Origin: Bacteroidales bacterium
GTDB taxonomy: Bacteria; Bacteroidota; Bacteroidia; Bacteroidales; P3
Direction: 5' to 3'
Length of the DNA stretch: 57,110 nucleotides
Assembly (NCBI GenBank): GCA_017522065.1
Contig: JAFXAD010000023.1
Span: 1-57,110, forward strand
Shown here: positions 16,566-24,857 of the stretch, piece after piece
Position numbering within the stretch: position 1 is the stretch's first letter
Layout: the number at the start of each line of letters is the position of its first letter
Notes under the pieces: model-generated
The model's database searches: none
What the model was told of the DNA's origin: nothing
What the model saw: only the letters and a program-made list of their open reading frames with translations
Position numbers and translations under genes: made by a program

Positions 16566-17249
16566 ATGGAAGTATACAAAAATGAAGATTTCGAGGTGTT
16601 GCGAAAGTATTTGAGAAGGTATGAGTGGGATGTTATCTTTTACTCAAAGCCTTTTGATGACTCGCATTGTCCAGATGCTTGGGGCGGATCAAAAATAGAA
16701 AATAGGCTCAATATCAGAGCTGATATCTTGAACAAAATGTTTGCCATGCATGCCACCGAGGCAGAACTGGAAAGGTTCAAAGAAGTTAATAATAGATTGA
16801 TGCAGTTGACCGAACAGCTTTGTAAATGCCACCGCGATTTACAATACAATGTGAATCTGATACATAGGGCAGATGGCAGCTCTTTTAAAATACGAACAGA
16901 CATTTGTCCTTATTCGGGAATCAACGAGGCAACAGAATTCGAGGAATTGGCAGAAGACACATTTTATGACTCAAAATGGAAAGAAATGATATGGTGCATT
17001 AAGGGGTTAAAGTATGGGAGTGGTCTTTTCTGTGAGGGGAATAATATTCCAAAAATAACTGAAAATGTTGTTGACAGGGAAGCTCCTTTTGATATTCCCA
17101 TTTTGAAAAATATCAATGTATGCTCACTGTTTTATGCATTGTGCACCGAACGGAAATACAGTATTCCAGACGTACTTCGCATCAAAAACTATAAAATAAA
17201 GCAAGAGATTTGTGGTTGGGGTGGTGATGAAATACAGATAACCATTTAA
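16566..17249 (+). CDS. Family A paralogue 2, unrecognised
   Basis: The start at 16566 gives 227 residues. It carries the same blocks as the 12228 gene: LNKMFAMHATEAELERF plus EVNNRLMQLTEQLCKCHRDL, then AEDTFYDSKWKEMIWCI, then YSIPDVLRI. An extra segment, YSKPFDDSHCPDAW near residue 25, is echoed in the broken chimera at 17892. The protein is predicted cytoplasmic with a coiled-coil-like centre. It is 10 bases ahead of paralogue 3, so the two form an operon from the shared box promoter. Confidence 0.75.
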   Translation: MEVYKNEDFEVLRKYLRRYEWDVIFYSKPFDDSHCPDAWGGSKIENRLNIRADILNKMFAMHATEAELERFKEVNNRLMQLTEQLCKCHRDLQYNVNLIHRADGSSFKIRTDICPYSGINEATEFEELAEDTFYDSKWKEMIWCIKGLKYGSGLFCEGNNIPKITENVVDREAPFDIPILKNINVCSLFYALCTERKYSIPDVLRIKNYKIKQEICGWGGDEIQITI

Positions 17250-17259
17250 AGAAATTGTC

Positions 17260-17880
17260 ATGAAAAAAGATGCAAAAAAAGAGTTTAATGAGTTAAGAAA
17301 ACAACTGAAAAAGGTTGAACAGAATATCCTACTTGACAACAAGGAATATGAAGATTTGGTTTTCGGATTACAGGAGCGTCTTCTATTATTGAACCAGATG
17401 TTTTCTATACATGCCACTGAAAACGAGATTCGACGATTGACAGAAGTCAATGATAAACTCCACCAATTGGAAAAAGATTATCTTGACTGGGATAAACATA
17501 TTCACGCAAGTTTCAAAACAATAAAAGATATAGAAGGAGAACAATTCCTTATTGAAACAGAACTCATGCCAAATTTGAAACCACCACTCAATTGCAAATT
17601 ACATATCATGGAAGAAGATTTCGACTATGGTTCTCGATGGCAAGAGATGATAGGTGTTATTGGAAGAGAATGTACTGGGAAAAATCTCCCTATTATTTCT
17701 GCACAAAATAAAATCAGTATGAATATCGGTGCATTGAAATATATACAACAGATGGATGATTTGTGCGTTTCCGAATTGTTTTGGCAGCTGACAGATAAGT
17801 TTTATCTCAGTGTTCCTGACATATTAAAAATACAGTATTATCATTACCGCTATAGTCGATATTGGAAATCTGCAGAGTGA
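17260..17880 (+). CDS. Family A paralogue 3, unrecognised
   Basis: The 206-residue protein starts with a charged helix (KKEFNELRKQLKKVEQNIL). It repeats the family A blocks in diverged form: LNQMFSIHATENEIRRL, EVNDKLHQLEKDY, EEDFDYGSRWQEMIGVI and LSVPDILKI. The conserved SRW.EMI and P-D-[LVI]-L-[RK] positions across all three copies mark likely functional residues. AT-rich. Placed 10 bases after paralogue 2 and just before the chimeric pseudogene. Confidence 0.75.
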   Translation: MKKDAKKEFNELRKQLKKVEQNILLDNKEYEDLVFGLQERLLLLNQMFSIHATENEIRRLTEVNDKLHQLEKDYLDWDKHIHASFKTIKDIEGEQFLIETELMPNLKPPLNCKLHIMEEDFDYGSRWQEMIGVIGRECTGKNLPIISAQNKISMNIGALKYIQQMDDLCVSELFWQLTDKFYLSVPDILKIQYYHYRYSRYWKSAE

Positions 17881-17891
17881 GCTTTTGTGAT

Positions 17892-18092
17892 ATGAAACTA
17901 TTTGTAGATTATGAGTTGTCGGAAACGGGGCACAATATGGTTGTAATAACGTCATAATATCTTGACTGCCTTGTGGATGCTGCCACAGTTTTCGAGAAGA
18001 TCAATTATAGTACACATGCTTTTGATGAAAAGGAATGTCCATGCGCAACAGAACCAATAGATTTATTATGCGGTGATAGTCAATATGATTGA
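17892..18092 (+). pseudogene. Family B pseudogene with a family A-like tail
   Basis: The ATG at 17892 opens MKLFVDYELSETGHNMVVITS, then TAA at 17955-17957. The frame goes on as YLDCLVDAATVFEKINYST. This aligns with the 18193 gene (MKLYIDYEVYG, TPEYIDALIEKASGIEKIDYST), the stop replacing its Glu codon (GAA to TAA). After YST the sequence changes to HAFDEKECPCA, which resembles family A2's KPFDDSHCPDA. The frame closes at 18090. So this is a B-headed, A-tailed chimera killed by one nonsense codon. Confidence 0.75.
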
Positions 18093-18128
18093 AACAATCA
18101 TACACTCCAGTAAAGAAAGATAATATAT

Positions 18129-18165
18129 GTGTCATGATATGGCATATTGTTGCTGTGTTTTTGCA
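18129..18165 (+). promoter_or_regulatory. Shared box + promoter, copy C (family B1)
   Basis: Box GTGTCATGATATGGC (18129-18143) lies 27 nt, start to start, before TGTTTTTG (18156-18163), followed by the same catctcgaaa leader as copy B. It drives family B1, B2 and possibly the RhuM-Fic and WYL genes. Confidence 0.75.
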
Positions 18166-18192
18166 TCTCGAAATAAAATAATTTATATTGCT

Positions 18193-18552
18193 ATGAAACT
18201 ATACATTGATTATGAAGTCTATGGTAAAAATGGGGAGCTGTTGAAACCAGTGGAGATTACTCCCGAATACATTGATGCACTTATTGAGAAGGCCTCGGGG
18301 ATTGAAAAGATTGATTATAGCACGCAGGTGATAGCCGAAATTACAGTCAACCGGCCAGACAAGAAGATTGGCAGCGTTCAGCAGATGATGGACGAGTATG
18401 GTGTATCGCGACAACAGGCGGAATTCGCACTGAACATACCTATGAAGTATGTTCCGCTTTTCTTCGACGAAGAAGAATACCCCAAACAGATAGAACGTAT
18501 GACTATCATGCGACGTATACTTCAAGAGATACAAGATATTTTAAATAATTGA
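18193..18552 (+). CDS. Family B paralogue 1, unrecognised
   Basis: The start at 18193 gives 119 residues; an upstream ATG at 18127 precedes the promoter and is rejected. The protein contains EITPEYIDALIEKASGIEKID, a central helix-turn-helix-like stretch (SVQQMMDEYGVSRQQAEFAL), and VPLFFDEEEYPKQIERM. The central part may be DNA-binding or a protein-interaction helix pair; that is inference. It is paired with paralogue 2 only 4 bases downstream. Confidence 0.7.
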   Translation: MKLYIDYEVYGKNGELLKPVEITPEYIDALIEKASGIEKIDYSTQVIAEITVNRPDKKIGSVQQMMDEYGVSRQQAEFALNIPMKYVPLFFDEEEYPKQIERMTIMRRILQEIQDILNN

Positions 18553-18556
18553 TGAT

Positions 18557-18898
18557 ATGGAACTTTACGGAAAACCTATTATTACAACGTCGGATGACGG
18601 CACCATCAACATAAAGGTGCTGCCTATTACCCCGGAGTATATAGATACACGTCTGGCAGAGCTGGCTGTTTTTGGACAGATAAACTACAATATTGAAGAG
18701 GTGGTCGCAGCCGTACAAAATGCCGCTTCTCTCAAGCAAGCGGCAAAAAGACTAAAGACAACACTCGGCATCGGGCCCGCAGAAACAGACTTCCTTTTGG
18801 ATTTAACCATCGAAGAGATGTCATACTATTTCGATCGGGACAACTGCGAGAAAGAGATTGTAAAATGGAACAATCTAAAGGTGCTGCTTGTGCAATAA
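18557..18898 (+). CDS. Family B paralogue 2, unrecognised
   Basis: The 113-residue protein is homologous to the gene before it: PITPEYIDTRLAELAVFGQIN, SLKQAAKRLKTTLGIGPAETDFLL and MSYYFDRDNCEKEIVKWN line up with B1 in the same order. Two adjacent diverged copies suggest a heterodimer or sub-functional pair. It is 27 bases ahead of the RhuM-Fic gene. No catalytic residues recognised. Confidence 0.7.
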   Translation: MELYGKPIITTSDDGTINIKVLPITPEYIDTRLAELAVFGQINYNIEEVVAAVQNAASLKQAAKRLKTTLGIGPAETDFLLDLTIEEMSYYFDRDNCEKEIVKWNNLKVLLVQ

Positions 18899-18925
18899 AA
18901 TGACATAAATGGCGTTATTCCATGC

Positions 18926-19921
18926 ATGGAGAATATCAACGACAAGATAATCATCTATCAGACCGACGACGGGCAAACTGCTATCGATGTGCGGTTGGAG
19001 AACGAAACCGTGTGGCTGACACAGGCACAGATGGCGTTGCTCTTTGAGAAAACGCCGCAGAATATAACTATGCATATACGAAATGCTTATAGCGAGGGTG
19101 AATTGGACGAACGTGCAACTTGTAAGGAATTCTTACAAGTTCGAAGGGAAGGTGTAAGAGAAATAAAGCGTATGCAAAAGTTTTATGACCTTGATGTCAT
19201 TATCTCTGTTGGCTATCGCGTGAAGAGTCAGCGAGGTACTGCATTCCGTATCTGGGCAAGAAATGTATTGAAGGACTATCTCGTCAAGGGCTATGCTGTG
19301 AACGAGCGCATCCACAAGGAGCAGATTGGCGAGCTGCGGCAGCTGGTGGGCATGCTCGGACGGACCATACAAAACCAGCCGCTGCTTTCGACCGACGAGA
19401 CCAATGCACTCTTCGACGTGGTGACCGACTACACCTACGCCCTCGACACCCTCGACAGTTACGACTACCAGCGGCTCACCGTCAGCGACACCACCAGCGA
19501 GGCTCCTTTCCGTGCCACCTACGACAACGCCATGCAGGCCATCCACTCGTTGAAGGAACGTTTCGGCGAGAGCACCCTCTTCGGCAACGAGAAGGACGAG
19601 TCGTTCAAGAGCTCCATCGGGCAGATATACCAGACCTTCGACGGTGTGGAGCTCTACCCCAGCACCGAAGAGAAGGCCGCCATGCTGCTCTATCTCGTCA
19701 CCAAGAACCATTCGTTCAGCGACGGCAACAAACGCATCGCCGCCACGCTGTTCTTGTGGTTTCTGAACAACAACCGCATCCTCTACCGCGAGGACGGCAG
19801 CAAGCGCATCGCCGACAACACCCTCGTGGCCCTCACGCTTATGATTGCCGAGAGCCGCCCTGAGGAGAAGGATGTGATGGTGAAGGTGGTGGTGAACCTT
19901 ATCAACAAGAACAACCTATGA
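18926..19921 (+). CDS. rhuM: RhuM-family protein with C-terminal Fic domain
   Basis: The 331-residue protein opens with the RhuM domain (TVWLTQAQMALLFEKTPQNI; later VISVGYRVKSQRGTAFRIWA). The C-terminal half is a Fic/DOC fold with active site HSFSDGNKRIAATLF near residue 260, matching HxFx[D/E]GNxR. Fic enzymes transfer AMP or other nucleotide moieties to proteins. RhuM-Fic genes are typical of pathogenicity and defence islands, but their targets are unknown. The catalytic His, Asp, Asn and Arg are all present. It overlaps the WYL gene by 4 bases (ATGA). Confidence 0.88.
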   Translation: MENINDKIIIYQTDDGQTAIDVRLENETVWLTQAQMALLFEKTPQNITMHIRNAYSEGELDERATCKEFLQVRREGVREIKRMQKFYDLDVIISVGYRVKSQRGTAFRIWARNVLKDYLVKGYAVNERIHKEQIGELRQLVGMLGRTIQNQPLLSTDETNALFDVVTDYTYALDTLDSYDYQRLTVSDTTSEAPFRATYDNAMQAIHSLKERFGESTLFGNEKDESFKSSIGQIYQTFDGVELYPSTEEKAAMLLYLVTKNHSFSDGNKRIAATLFLWFLNNNRILYREDGSKRIADNTLVALTLMIAESRPEEKDVMVKVVVNLINKNNL

Positions 19922-20808
19922 ACGTACTGAAGAAATACACTTGGCTGGTGGGAACGCTGATGCGAGCGGGGAGCAAGGGGCTGACGCTGGAACAGATTGC
20001 AGACCGTTGGAACGCCACGGATGAACTGCACGAAGAGGGCGCCTTCGCACGGCGCAGTTTCCACCGCCACCGCAGCGAGATTCTCGACCTCTTCGGCATC
20101 GAGGTTGAGTGTTACATGGACGGTGGTCAGTATCGCTACCGTCTGGTCGACGACGGAGGCAGGGAGTACTTCCGCCAGTGGATGATGGATTCCATAGCGG
20201 TGCATCATGTCGTGGCCGACAGCCGCGAGGCGGCACAGTATATCATGGTGGAAACCACGGACAGCCGAATGCTTCCGGCGCTCTTGGAAGCGTTGAAAGA
20301 GCAGCGCACGCTGAAATTCACGTATGCACCCTATTGGAGTGAAGCACCCTACGACTACAGTGGCGTGCAGCCCTATGCCCTCAAGATGTTCGAACGGCGG
20401 TGGTACCTCATCGCCCGCCGCGACGGCGACTACCGTATTTTCGCCCTCGACCGCATGTCGAAGGTGGAGCAGCAGGCGGAAACCTACAAGCGCGACCCGA
20501 AGTTCGACCTGAAGGAGATGTTCGAGGGTGCCTACGGCATCATTGTGGACGATACACCTACGGAGTCCATCCGTCTGAAAGTGGACGCCTACCAAGCCAA
20601 CTACCTGCGCTCGCTGCCCTTGCACAGCAGCCAGCACGAACTGAAGCGCACCGAAGAGTATTCCATTTTCTCTCTGCGTGTGCGTCCCACCTACGATTTC
20701 AAACAGAAACTCCTTTCCCTCGGCAGCACCGTCGAAGTGCTCCAACCCGAAAGTCTCCGTGCCGACATGCGTGGCGAGATACAGGAGATGGTGAAAAAAT
20801 ATCGCTAA
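19918..20808 (+). CDS. WYL-domain transcriptional regulator
   Basis: The 296-residue protein has an N-terminal winged-helix half (GLTLEQIADRW, ARRSFHRHRSEILDLFG) and a WYL ligand-sensing domain around residues 115-210 (LKFTYAPYWSE, PYALKMFERRWYLIAR, RIFALDRM). WYL proteins are common regulators in phage-defence islands, often silencing neighbouring genes until a nucleic-acid or nucleotide ligand appears. It is translationally coupled to RhuM-Fic by an ATGA overlap. It is the best local candidate to bind the three shared boxes; this is inference. Confidence 0.87.
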   Translation: MNVLKKYTWLVGTLMRAGSKGLTLEQIADRWNATDELHEEGAFARRSFHRHRSEILDLFGIEVECYMDGGQYRYRLVDDGGREYFRQWMMDSIAVHHVVADSREAAQYIMVETTDSRMLPALLEALKEQRTLKFTYAPYWSEAPYDYSGVQPYALKMFERRWYLIARRDGDYRIFALDRMSKVEQQAETYKRDPKFDLKEMFEGAYGIIVDDTPTESIRLKVDAYQANYLRSLPLHSSQHELKRTEEYSIFSLRVRPTYDFKQKLLSLGSTVEVLQPESLRADMRGEIQEMVKKYR

Positions 20809-20836
20809 ATGTCGATTGAGTGAACGTTTTAAGGTT

Positions 20837-21766
20837 TTATTTCTTCGTCCGGCGAGACAGGAACATTCCCGCAAGTATGAACCAAGCGGCGCCGGCGGCG
20901 ACCAGCAGGGGGAACCATAGCAGAACATCTGTGGGCAGCAGCATCGGCACAACAGCTATGGCCAGCGCGGGTGCGAAGGGCTTCAGACGGCGGAAGAGCA
21001 ACAGCATCAGAGCTACTGCAACCAGTGTGCCGACAGCCATCGGAAGACTGTAGAGGATACTCAACAGATAGCGAGCCATGGTGCCCAGCACGGAGGCACA
21101 AACCAGCAAAGCCCATATAGTCCACGGACGCTCACGGAAACCACTGCGACGGCCCGCAAACTCTATCATCGTCACCACCAATGGCGGAACGACAAGAAAA
21201 TGGACGGTTTGGATGTTAACGACAAGCATTATCGCAAGCGGAACGGCAAGTGCAATGAAAAGAAAAGCGAACTGCGCGAAGCTGAAAGGATGATACTCAA
21301 TACGTTGCTCCTGCTGCAATAGCCGCTGCCCTGCGACGAGCATAAGTGCTATGGCCAGCACGCTCAGCGGGTAGACCCACGACGTAGTGCCCACCAGCAC
21401 GGGCAACATGGCGGCAGATACGGCGGGGTACATGTTGCAACGCGCCAGACGCAACATCGTCATCGCAAGCACAAATGCCAGCAGGAAACGCACTTCGAAG
21501 AATACTGGCAACATGTTTAAACCCAAGCCGATGAATGCAGCCGCAACGAGCAACAGCGGAATATGCCACCAGCGCACACTCCACACCGCCTTGGGCATCA
21601 GCCACAAGCCTACACCCAGTGCCGCAGCTTCGGGGAAGACGACCTCGCGTTGCCCCGTAGCCTCGGCCACCGCTACCATTGCTGTCAGCAGAAGCAGAAC
21701 GGCAGCATTGCGGATTATTGAATTATTTGAATCAGATTTTTTTAAATCTTTGATCGCGGCGACCAT
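20837..21766 (-). CDS. Multipass integral membrane protein, unassigned
   Basis: The 309-residue protein is almost wholly hydrophobic with about 9-10 predicted membrane segments. Its fifth or so segment contains MLPVLVGTTSWVYPLSVLAI. The layout loosely resembles HPP-type membrane proteins, but I cannot name a family with confidence. No transporter signature is seen. It lies 47 bases after the flavin-reductase-like gene on the same strand. Confidence 0.6.
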   Translation of the reverse strand: MVAAIKDLKKSDSNNSIIRNAAVLLLLTAMVAVAEATGQREVVFPEAAALGVGLWLMPKAVWSVRWWHIPLLLVAAAFIGLGLNMLPVFFEVRFLLAFVLAMTMLRLARCNMYPAVSAAMLPVLVGTTSWVYPLSVLAIALMLVAGQRLLQQEQRIEYHPFSFAQFAFLFIALAVPLAIMLVVNIQTVHFLVVPPLVVTMIEFAGRRSGFRERPWTIWALLVCASVLGTMARYLLSILYSLPMAVGTLVAVALMLLLFRRLKPFAPALAIAVVPMLLPTDVLLWFPLLVAAGAAWFILAGMFLSRRTKK

Positions 21767-21813
21767 TATAATGATGAAAAAATCTCAGAAACAAACTGGT
21801 AAGGCAGCATCGC

Positions 21814-22473
21814 CTATCGTCTCCATGCGCCGAGCACCTCGCCGATATAGACGGTGTGGATGCCGGCCTCGAAACCGTCGTACCACTCGCGTGGAGTCCG
21901 GTTGCGGAAATCCTTCTCCGTCTGGTGCCAGGCGGTCATTGTCTCGCATTCTATGACCAGGCTGGCCTCTTCGTAGTATGGCGTGCCGTTCTCGGTGTAG
22001 GCTACATGCAGCCCCATCGCAGCGGCCTTGGGGTCGGCTGCGGTGCTGTCAGCGAACTCGCGGCCGCTGCGCTTACCGAAAAACTGCCACACCTCGGGGT
22101 CGTCAAATTCCATGATGGTGAAGCGATTGTGACGCTCCATGAAGTCGTAGGTGTAGCGTGCCGGCGCCACATAGACCGTCACCGCCGGACGTTCGTGGCC
22201 CAGATAGTTGCCTATGCCGCCCCAGCCGATGGTCATAGCGTTGCTCTCTGTCGTGTCGCCCACGCAGAGCACCAGGTTCTTGGTGAAAAAAGTGAAGCCA
22301 TTGTCGGCGAAATCCTTTTGCACATCGAAGGGATGAAGCTCACTGGTTATTGCGGAACTGTTTGTTGTTGTGTTCATTGTTGTGTCTTTGTCTTGGTTCT
22401 TGTTGCCGTTGCATCCTGCCATTGCAACTGTTATCAGGGCTGCTGCCATCAATCGGCGGAATGTTGGTTTCAT
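21814..22473 (-). CDS. Flavin reductase-like domain lipoprotein
   Basis: The 219-residue protein has a lipoprotein signal (ALITVAMAGC), then a Ser/Thr-rich linker and a flavin-reductase (flavoredoxin-like) domain. FMN-binding features include ESNAMTIGWGGIGNYLG, PAVTVYVAPARYTYDFM and FTIMEFDD. Flavoredoxins are normally cytoplasmic. An exported, lipid-anchored version is unusual and suggests extracytoplasmic flavin redox work or covalent/periplasmic FMN. A TATTTTTGC-like promoter lies about 85 nt upstream on the minus strand. Confidence 0.78.
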   Translation of the reverse strand: MKPTFRRLMAAALITVAMAGCNGNKNQDKDTTMNTTTNSSAITSELHPFDVQKDFADNGFTFFTKNLVLCVGDTTESNAMTIGWGGIGNYLGHERPAVTVYVAPARYTYDFMERHNRFTIMEFDDPEVWQFFGKRSGREFADSTAADPKAAAMGLHVAYTENGTPYYEEASLVIECETMTAWHQTEKDFRNRTPREWYDGFEAGIHTVYIGEVLGAWRR

Positions 22474-22663
22474 TGGTTCAATTATATGAATGTTATGTCG
22501 ATAATATCTTATTTGTCAAATTGTTAGTGCGGAGTATGTCGGTTTTGAAATCAGTGCAAAAATAAAAAAAACTTTTATGCATTCCGACAGAAAACACAAT
22601 AATATCTTTAGGAGTGCGTTAAAAGAGGAAATCACAAAACGTCAACACGAAAAACTCACCCAC

Positions 22664-23284
22664 ATGAAGAAAATCATTGTCACCATAAACAGGGAGTGTG
22701 GAAGCGGAGGCGGCACCATCGCCACCCTTCTGGGACAGAAACTGAATATGAAGGTCTATGGCCGTCATCTGCTTGAGAGTGTGGCTAAAGAATACGGTAT
22801 CACTATGGAGGAGATGGATAGCATCAAAGCACAGAAGACCTCGTGGTGGGACGATTTCTGCCGTTTCTACCAGCAGTTCGGTGCTGCGTCGCACACCGTT
22901 GGTTCGGACAAGCCGACACCGACGAGCATCTTCTATGCCGAGTCCCGACTGTTACGTGCCCTTGCCGAAAAGGAGAGCTGCATCATCGTTGGTCGTGCCG
23001 GATTCCACATCTTTCGTGACAATCCCGATGCCCACCATATCCTTATTACCGCGCGTCGCGAGAACCGCATAGCCAGACTGGCATCGAAGTACCACATGTC
23101 GCCTGAGGAGGCAGCTCGGACCATTGACCGCGTTGACAGAGAAAGAGAAACCTTCATTACTACTGTTGCGCAGACATCGCGCTACGATGCCCGCAACTAT
23201 AATCTTTGCCTCGATGTCAGTGATTTGGACATCAATCTGTTGACCGATTTTCTGGCCGAGAACATCAGAAAAGTCATCGCTTAG
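22664..23284 (+). CDS. Cytidylate kinase-like family protein
   Basis: From the ATG at 22664 the protein is 206 residues. It starts KKIIVTINRECGSGGGTIA, the P-loop variant of AAA-fold 'cytidylate kinase-like' proteins (CMP kinase superfamily). It then has the YGRHLLESVAKEYG and IIVGRAGFHIF motifs and the lid segment RENRIARLASKY. The true CMP kinase gene cmk is a separate, longer-conserved gene, so the substrate here is uncertain. A longer in-frame start at 22577 is possible but lacks support. Confidence 0.8.
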   Translation: MKKIIVTINRECGSGGGTIATLLGQKLNMKVYGRHLLESVAKEYGITMEEMDSIKAQKTSWWDDFCRFYQQFGAASHTVGSDKPTPTSIFYAESRLLRALAEKESCIIVGRAGFHIFRDNPDAHHILITARRENRIARLASKYHMSPEEAARTIDRVDRERETFITTVAQTSRYDARNYNLCLDVSDLDINLLTDFLAENIRKVIA

Positions 23285-23291
23285 CCGTAGG

Positions 23292-23927
23292 TCATAATTC
23301 TTTCACGAAACTCCAGCTACCCATCCTCGTTCCGCGGCAGTCAAGTTCTTGATAGTCTGCTACTTCGAATCCGAGGTGACGGTAGAAGGCTAGGTTGTAT
23401 TCGCTGTTTGTGAAGAAACAGAGTCGGTTGCCGCCGTGTTCGCGGACATAGTGGGCAACGACATCCGTCAGCATCTCGCGTCCGTAACCTTTGCCTTGGT
23501 GCGAAGGGTTGACTGTGAGCGAACTAAGATACCATGTTGTGCCGCCCAACAACGTATGGCAGTAGTGTCCGGCACGGGTGTCCATCTCCAGCCACTGCTT
23601 CACGATGTCCTGTTTTGGCAGTCGCAGTACATGCCCCCATCCGTGCAGCAGATATTGCAAGTCCGATGGTTTCTTCCAATCCGGAGGGAAAAGGTCGGCT
23701 ACGGCCACAGGCACCCCGTCGTTGCGTCCGACGAGGAAATGTGCACGCTTGCGTGTGGTGCGGTATTCGCTGCGTATCATGGCCCGCATAAAGGCCAGCC
23801 GCTCCTCGCGGTCGGCAAAGTAGTTCGTGAAATACTCGTATTCGGCGAAAGCCTGAACCGACAGTTCAGCGCAGGCCTTGATGTCACCGCGACGCATAGG
23901 TGTTATGGTCAATTTCCGACTGTTCAT
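23292..23927 (-). CDS. GNAT family N-acetyltransferase
   Basis: The 211-residue protein has the GNAT acetyl-CoA site LSSLTVNPSHQGKGYGREML (R/Q-x-x-G-x-G/A as QGKGYG) around residues 135-155. The FTNSEYNLAFYRHLGFEVAD strand-helix typical of the fold is followed by a C-terminal WSFVKEL. Substrate is unknown. It is a stand-alone gene converging on the kinase-like gene; the stops are 8 bases apart. Confidence 0.85.
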   Translation of the reverse strand: MNSRKLTITPMRRGDIKACAELSVQAFAEYEYFTNYFADREERLAFMRAMIRSEYRTTRKRAHFLVGRNDGVPVAVADLFPPDWKKPSDLQYLLHGWGHVLRLPKQDIVKQWLEMDTRAGHYCHTLLGGTTWYLSSLTVNPSHQGKGYGREMLTDVVAHYVREHGGNRLCFFTNSEYNLAFYRHLGFEVADYQELDCRGTRMGSWSFVKEL

Positions 23928-24023
23928 ATTTTATTTTCAGTGAGTTTAGTAATTGTAAAAATAATAGTTGTAGTCAATTCACTGACAACGAAAGATTACC
24001 TTTAAAACTAATTAGAACTTTAC

Positions 24024-24857
24024 TTAATAAACATATATAAGACCGTATTTTTCGGTCAACTGGCGGAGGGTGCCGTCGGCTTTCATCTGTCGTATGATGC
24101 TGTTGACGAGTTGTAGCAGGTCGTCCTGTCCTTTGCGCATCAGCACACCGATTTCGCCATGGGTGAAAGGCGTATCGAGCAGTGGTGCCGCCAGTCGCGT
24201 GTCGGTCTGCACATAGTAGGGAGCCTCGGTTATCTCGGTGATCATCACATCGGCTTCGCCCTGTGCGATGAGAGAAGGAATCTCCTCGTTGTTGGGGTGT
24301 ACGATGAGGGTTGCGTGTGTGAGGTGCTGGCGTGCGAACTGCTCGTTGAGACCGCCGGGGTTGACCATGACGCGCACTTCGGGCCGGTCGATGTCCTCGA
24401 GCGAGCGGAATCGCGACGAGTCTTCTGTGCGGCAGAGGATGGTCTTGCCGTTGGCAAGGTAGCCTTCGCTCATCAGCATCGTGGCGCAACGAGCCTCGGT
24501 GATGGTGATGCCGCCCATGGCCATGTCGAACAGCTGCGGTTCTGCCTGTACATCAGCAGTCAGCGTGGGCCACGAGGTGTGGACGAACTGCACAACGACG
24601 CCCATCCTTGCTGCGATTGCCTCGGCCAGCTCGATGCCGAAGCCCCAATACTCGCCCGTCGCAGGCTCGCAGAACGTAAGTGGACGATAGTCGCCAGTGG
24701 TGCCAACTATCAGAACGCCACGCTGTTCGATGTGTTCTACGGTGGGGCGTGCAGCAGCGGTGTCCGTTCTGTCGCTGCAGGCGGCTAATGATGTTGCTCC
24801 CACGAATGAGAGGAGTAGGGCTGTAAGCAGCAGCGCTTTTAATTTATTAATTTTCAT
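24024..24857 (-). CDS. PheC-like cyclohexadienyl dehydratase / solute-binding lipoprotein
   Basis: From MKINKLK (24857) the protein is 277 residues with a lipoprotein-type signal ending near LAAC. The body is a type-2 periplasmic binding fold. The order VGTTGDYRPLTF, FGIELAEAIAARMGV, TSWPTL, FDMAMGGITIT, VNPGGLNEQFARQHL and EADVMITEITEA follows Pseudomonas PheC closely. PheC converts prephenate/arogenate to phenylpyruvate/phenylalanine in the periplasm. Plain amino-acid-binding proteins share the fold but not all of these motifs. No ABC permease or ATPase is adjacent, which favours the enzyme reading. It overlaps the previous minus-strand gene by 11 bases. Confidence 0.75.
   Translation of the reverse strand: MKINKLKALLLTALLLSFVGATSLAACSDRTDTAAARPTVEHIEQRGVLIVGTTGDYRPLTFCEPATGEYWGFGIELAEAIAARMGVVVQFVHTSWPTLTADVQAEPQLFDMAMGGITITEARCATMLMSEGYLANGKTILCRTEDSSRFRSLEDIDRPEVRVMVNPGGLNEQFARQHLTHATLIVHPNNEEIPSLIAQGEADVMITEITEAPYYVQTDTRLAAPLLDTPFTHGEIGVLMRKGQDDLLQLVNSIIRQMKADGTLRQLTEKYGLIYVY

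Noticed and set aside
24159-24788. Long plus-strand frame opposite the PheC-like gene
   Set aside because: Shadow of the minus-strand gene; no domain and no promoter.
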